From NCBI RefSeq assembly GCF_002251085.2, contig NZ_NOJZ02000001.1:310001-374000 (forward strand): a DNA stretch of 64,000 nt, given 5' to 3'. Positions 63,953 through 64,000 of this stretch are shown one piece after another. The notes below the pieces were generated by a model that worked only from the letters and a program-made list of their open reading frames with translations, was not told the DNA's origin and ran no database searches. Position numbers and translations under genes: made by a program. Position 1 is the stretch's first letter, and each line of letters opens with the position of its first letter. Origin of the DNA: Romboutsia maritimum. GTDB taxonomy: Bacteria > Bacillota > Clostridia > Peptostreptococcales > Peptostreptococcaceae.

Positions 63953-64000
63953 CTAAAGTGAGTACTTTATAATCTCATCTTTAACTATATCTACATCGGT
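63953..64000 (-). CDS. C-terminal end of an unidentified gene (cut by window edge)
   Basis: The last 15 codons on the minus strand read TDVDIVKDEIIKYSL and end in TAG, with a terminator directly behind. The fragment is too short to name. Confidence 0.5.
   Translation of the reverse strand, partial: TDVDIVKDEIIKYSL

Overview
The window is AT-rich DNA from an endospore-forming, low-GC Gram-positive bacterium, most likely of the family Peptostreptococcaceae (Clostridioides/Romboutsia/Intestinibacter/Paraclostridium relatives). The evidence is the AT-rich codon use and strong AGGAGG-type ribosome sites, the sporulation genes (spoIIGA, sigE, sigG, spoIVA, spoVD, spoVE, YIEGIA-family genes), and a spoVD-murF-mraY-murD-spoVE-murG order like that known in Clostridioides difficile. 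The species cannot be fixed from the sequence alone. Almost every gene is on the minus strand; only the TetR regulator and ychF are on plus.

Layout in window coordinates. 1-4.4 kb: start of a DegV gene, a divergent TetR regulator with a palindrome between them, then a FecCD-type metal/chelate ABC transporter and a small His-rich protein. The His-rich protein shares a His-rich block with the tail of the transporter ATPase. 4.5-10 kb: an AbgT transporter and an IleS2-type isoleucyl-tRNA synthetase behind a T-box leader. 10-14 kb: the divIVA-ylmH-yggT-sepF-yggS division cluster plus a HlyD-like membrane protein. 14-24.3 kb: an AGCS symporter, spoIVA, gpsA, plsY, der, a DUF512 radical-SAM protein, and two YIEGIA proteins with their small partner. 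24.4-29.6 kb: a PhoR/PhoP-like two-component pair, pgeF, nrdR, a YmxH protein and a GGDEF/HD-GYP enzyme. 29.7-31 kb: an orphan agr locus (AgrD peptide, AgrB protease, and a kinase-less AgrC-sensor-like protein). 31-33.6 kb: sigG, sigE and spoIIGA, with a 22-bp-spacer spoIIG promoter. 34-50 kb: ftsZ, sbp, two DUF881 proteins, divIB, murA, murG, spoVE, murD, mraY, murF, spoVD, an FtsL-like protein, rsmH and lgt. 50-57.5 kb: a REC-PAS-GGDEF-EAL protein, a YmfF/YmfH-like M16 peptidase pair, a membrane-anchored ferrochelatase-like protein and ychF. 57.6-61.2 kb: an atypical MurE with an aspartate-racemase-like protein and an ATP-grasp ligase. 61.3-64 kb: two tandem Cys-rich paralogues, an unknown gene and a gene end.

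The main theme is envelope synthesis, division and sporulation. The most interesting points are these: (1) a likely cross-bridge module, made of a MurE with DNPD instead of DNPR, an Asp/Glu racemase and a D-aspartate-ligase-like ATP-grasp enzyme, which suggests peptidoglycan that is not meso-DAP type; (2) a tandem duplication of a Cys-rich gene that carried along the 3' end of the neighbouring gene, with sigma-K-like promoter boxes in both copies; (3) the His-rich block shared by an ABC ATPase and a small protein, with an attenuator-like hairpin between the small gene and the transporter; (4) the orphan agr locus with a kinase-less sensor-like protein; (5) an IleS with the GxHH signature linked to high mupirocin resistance.
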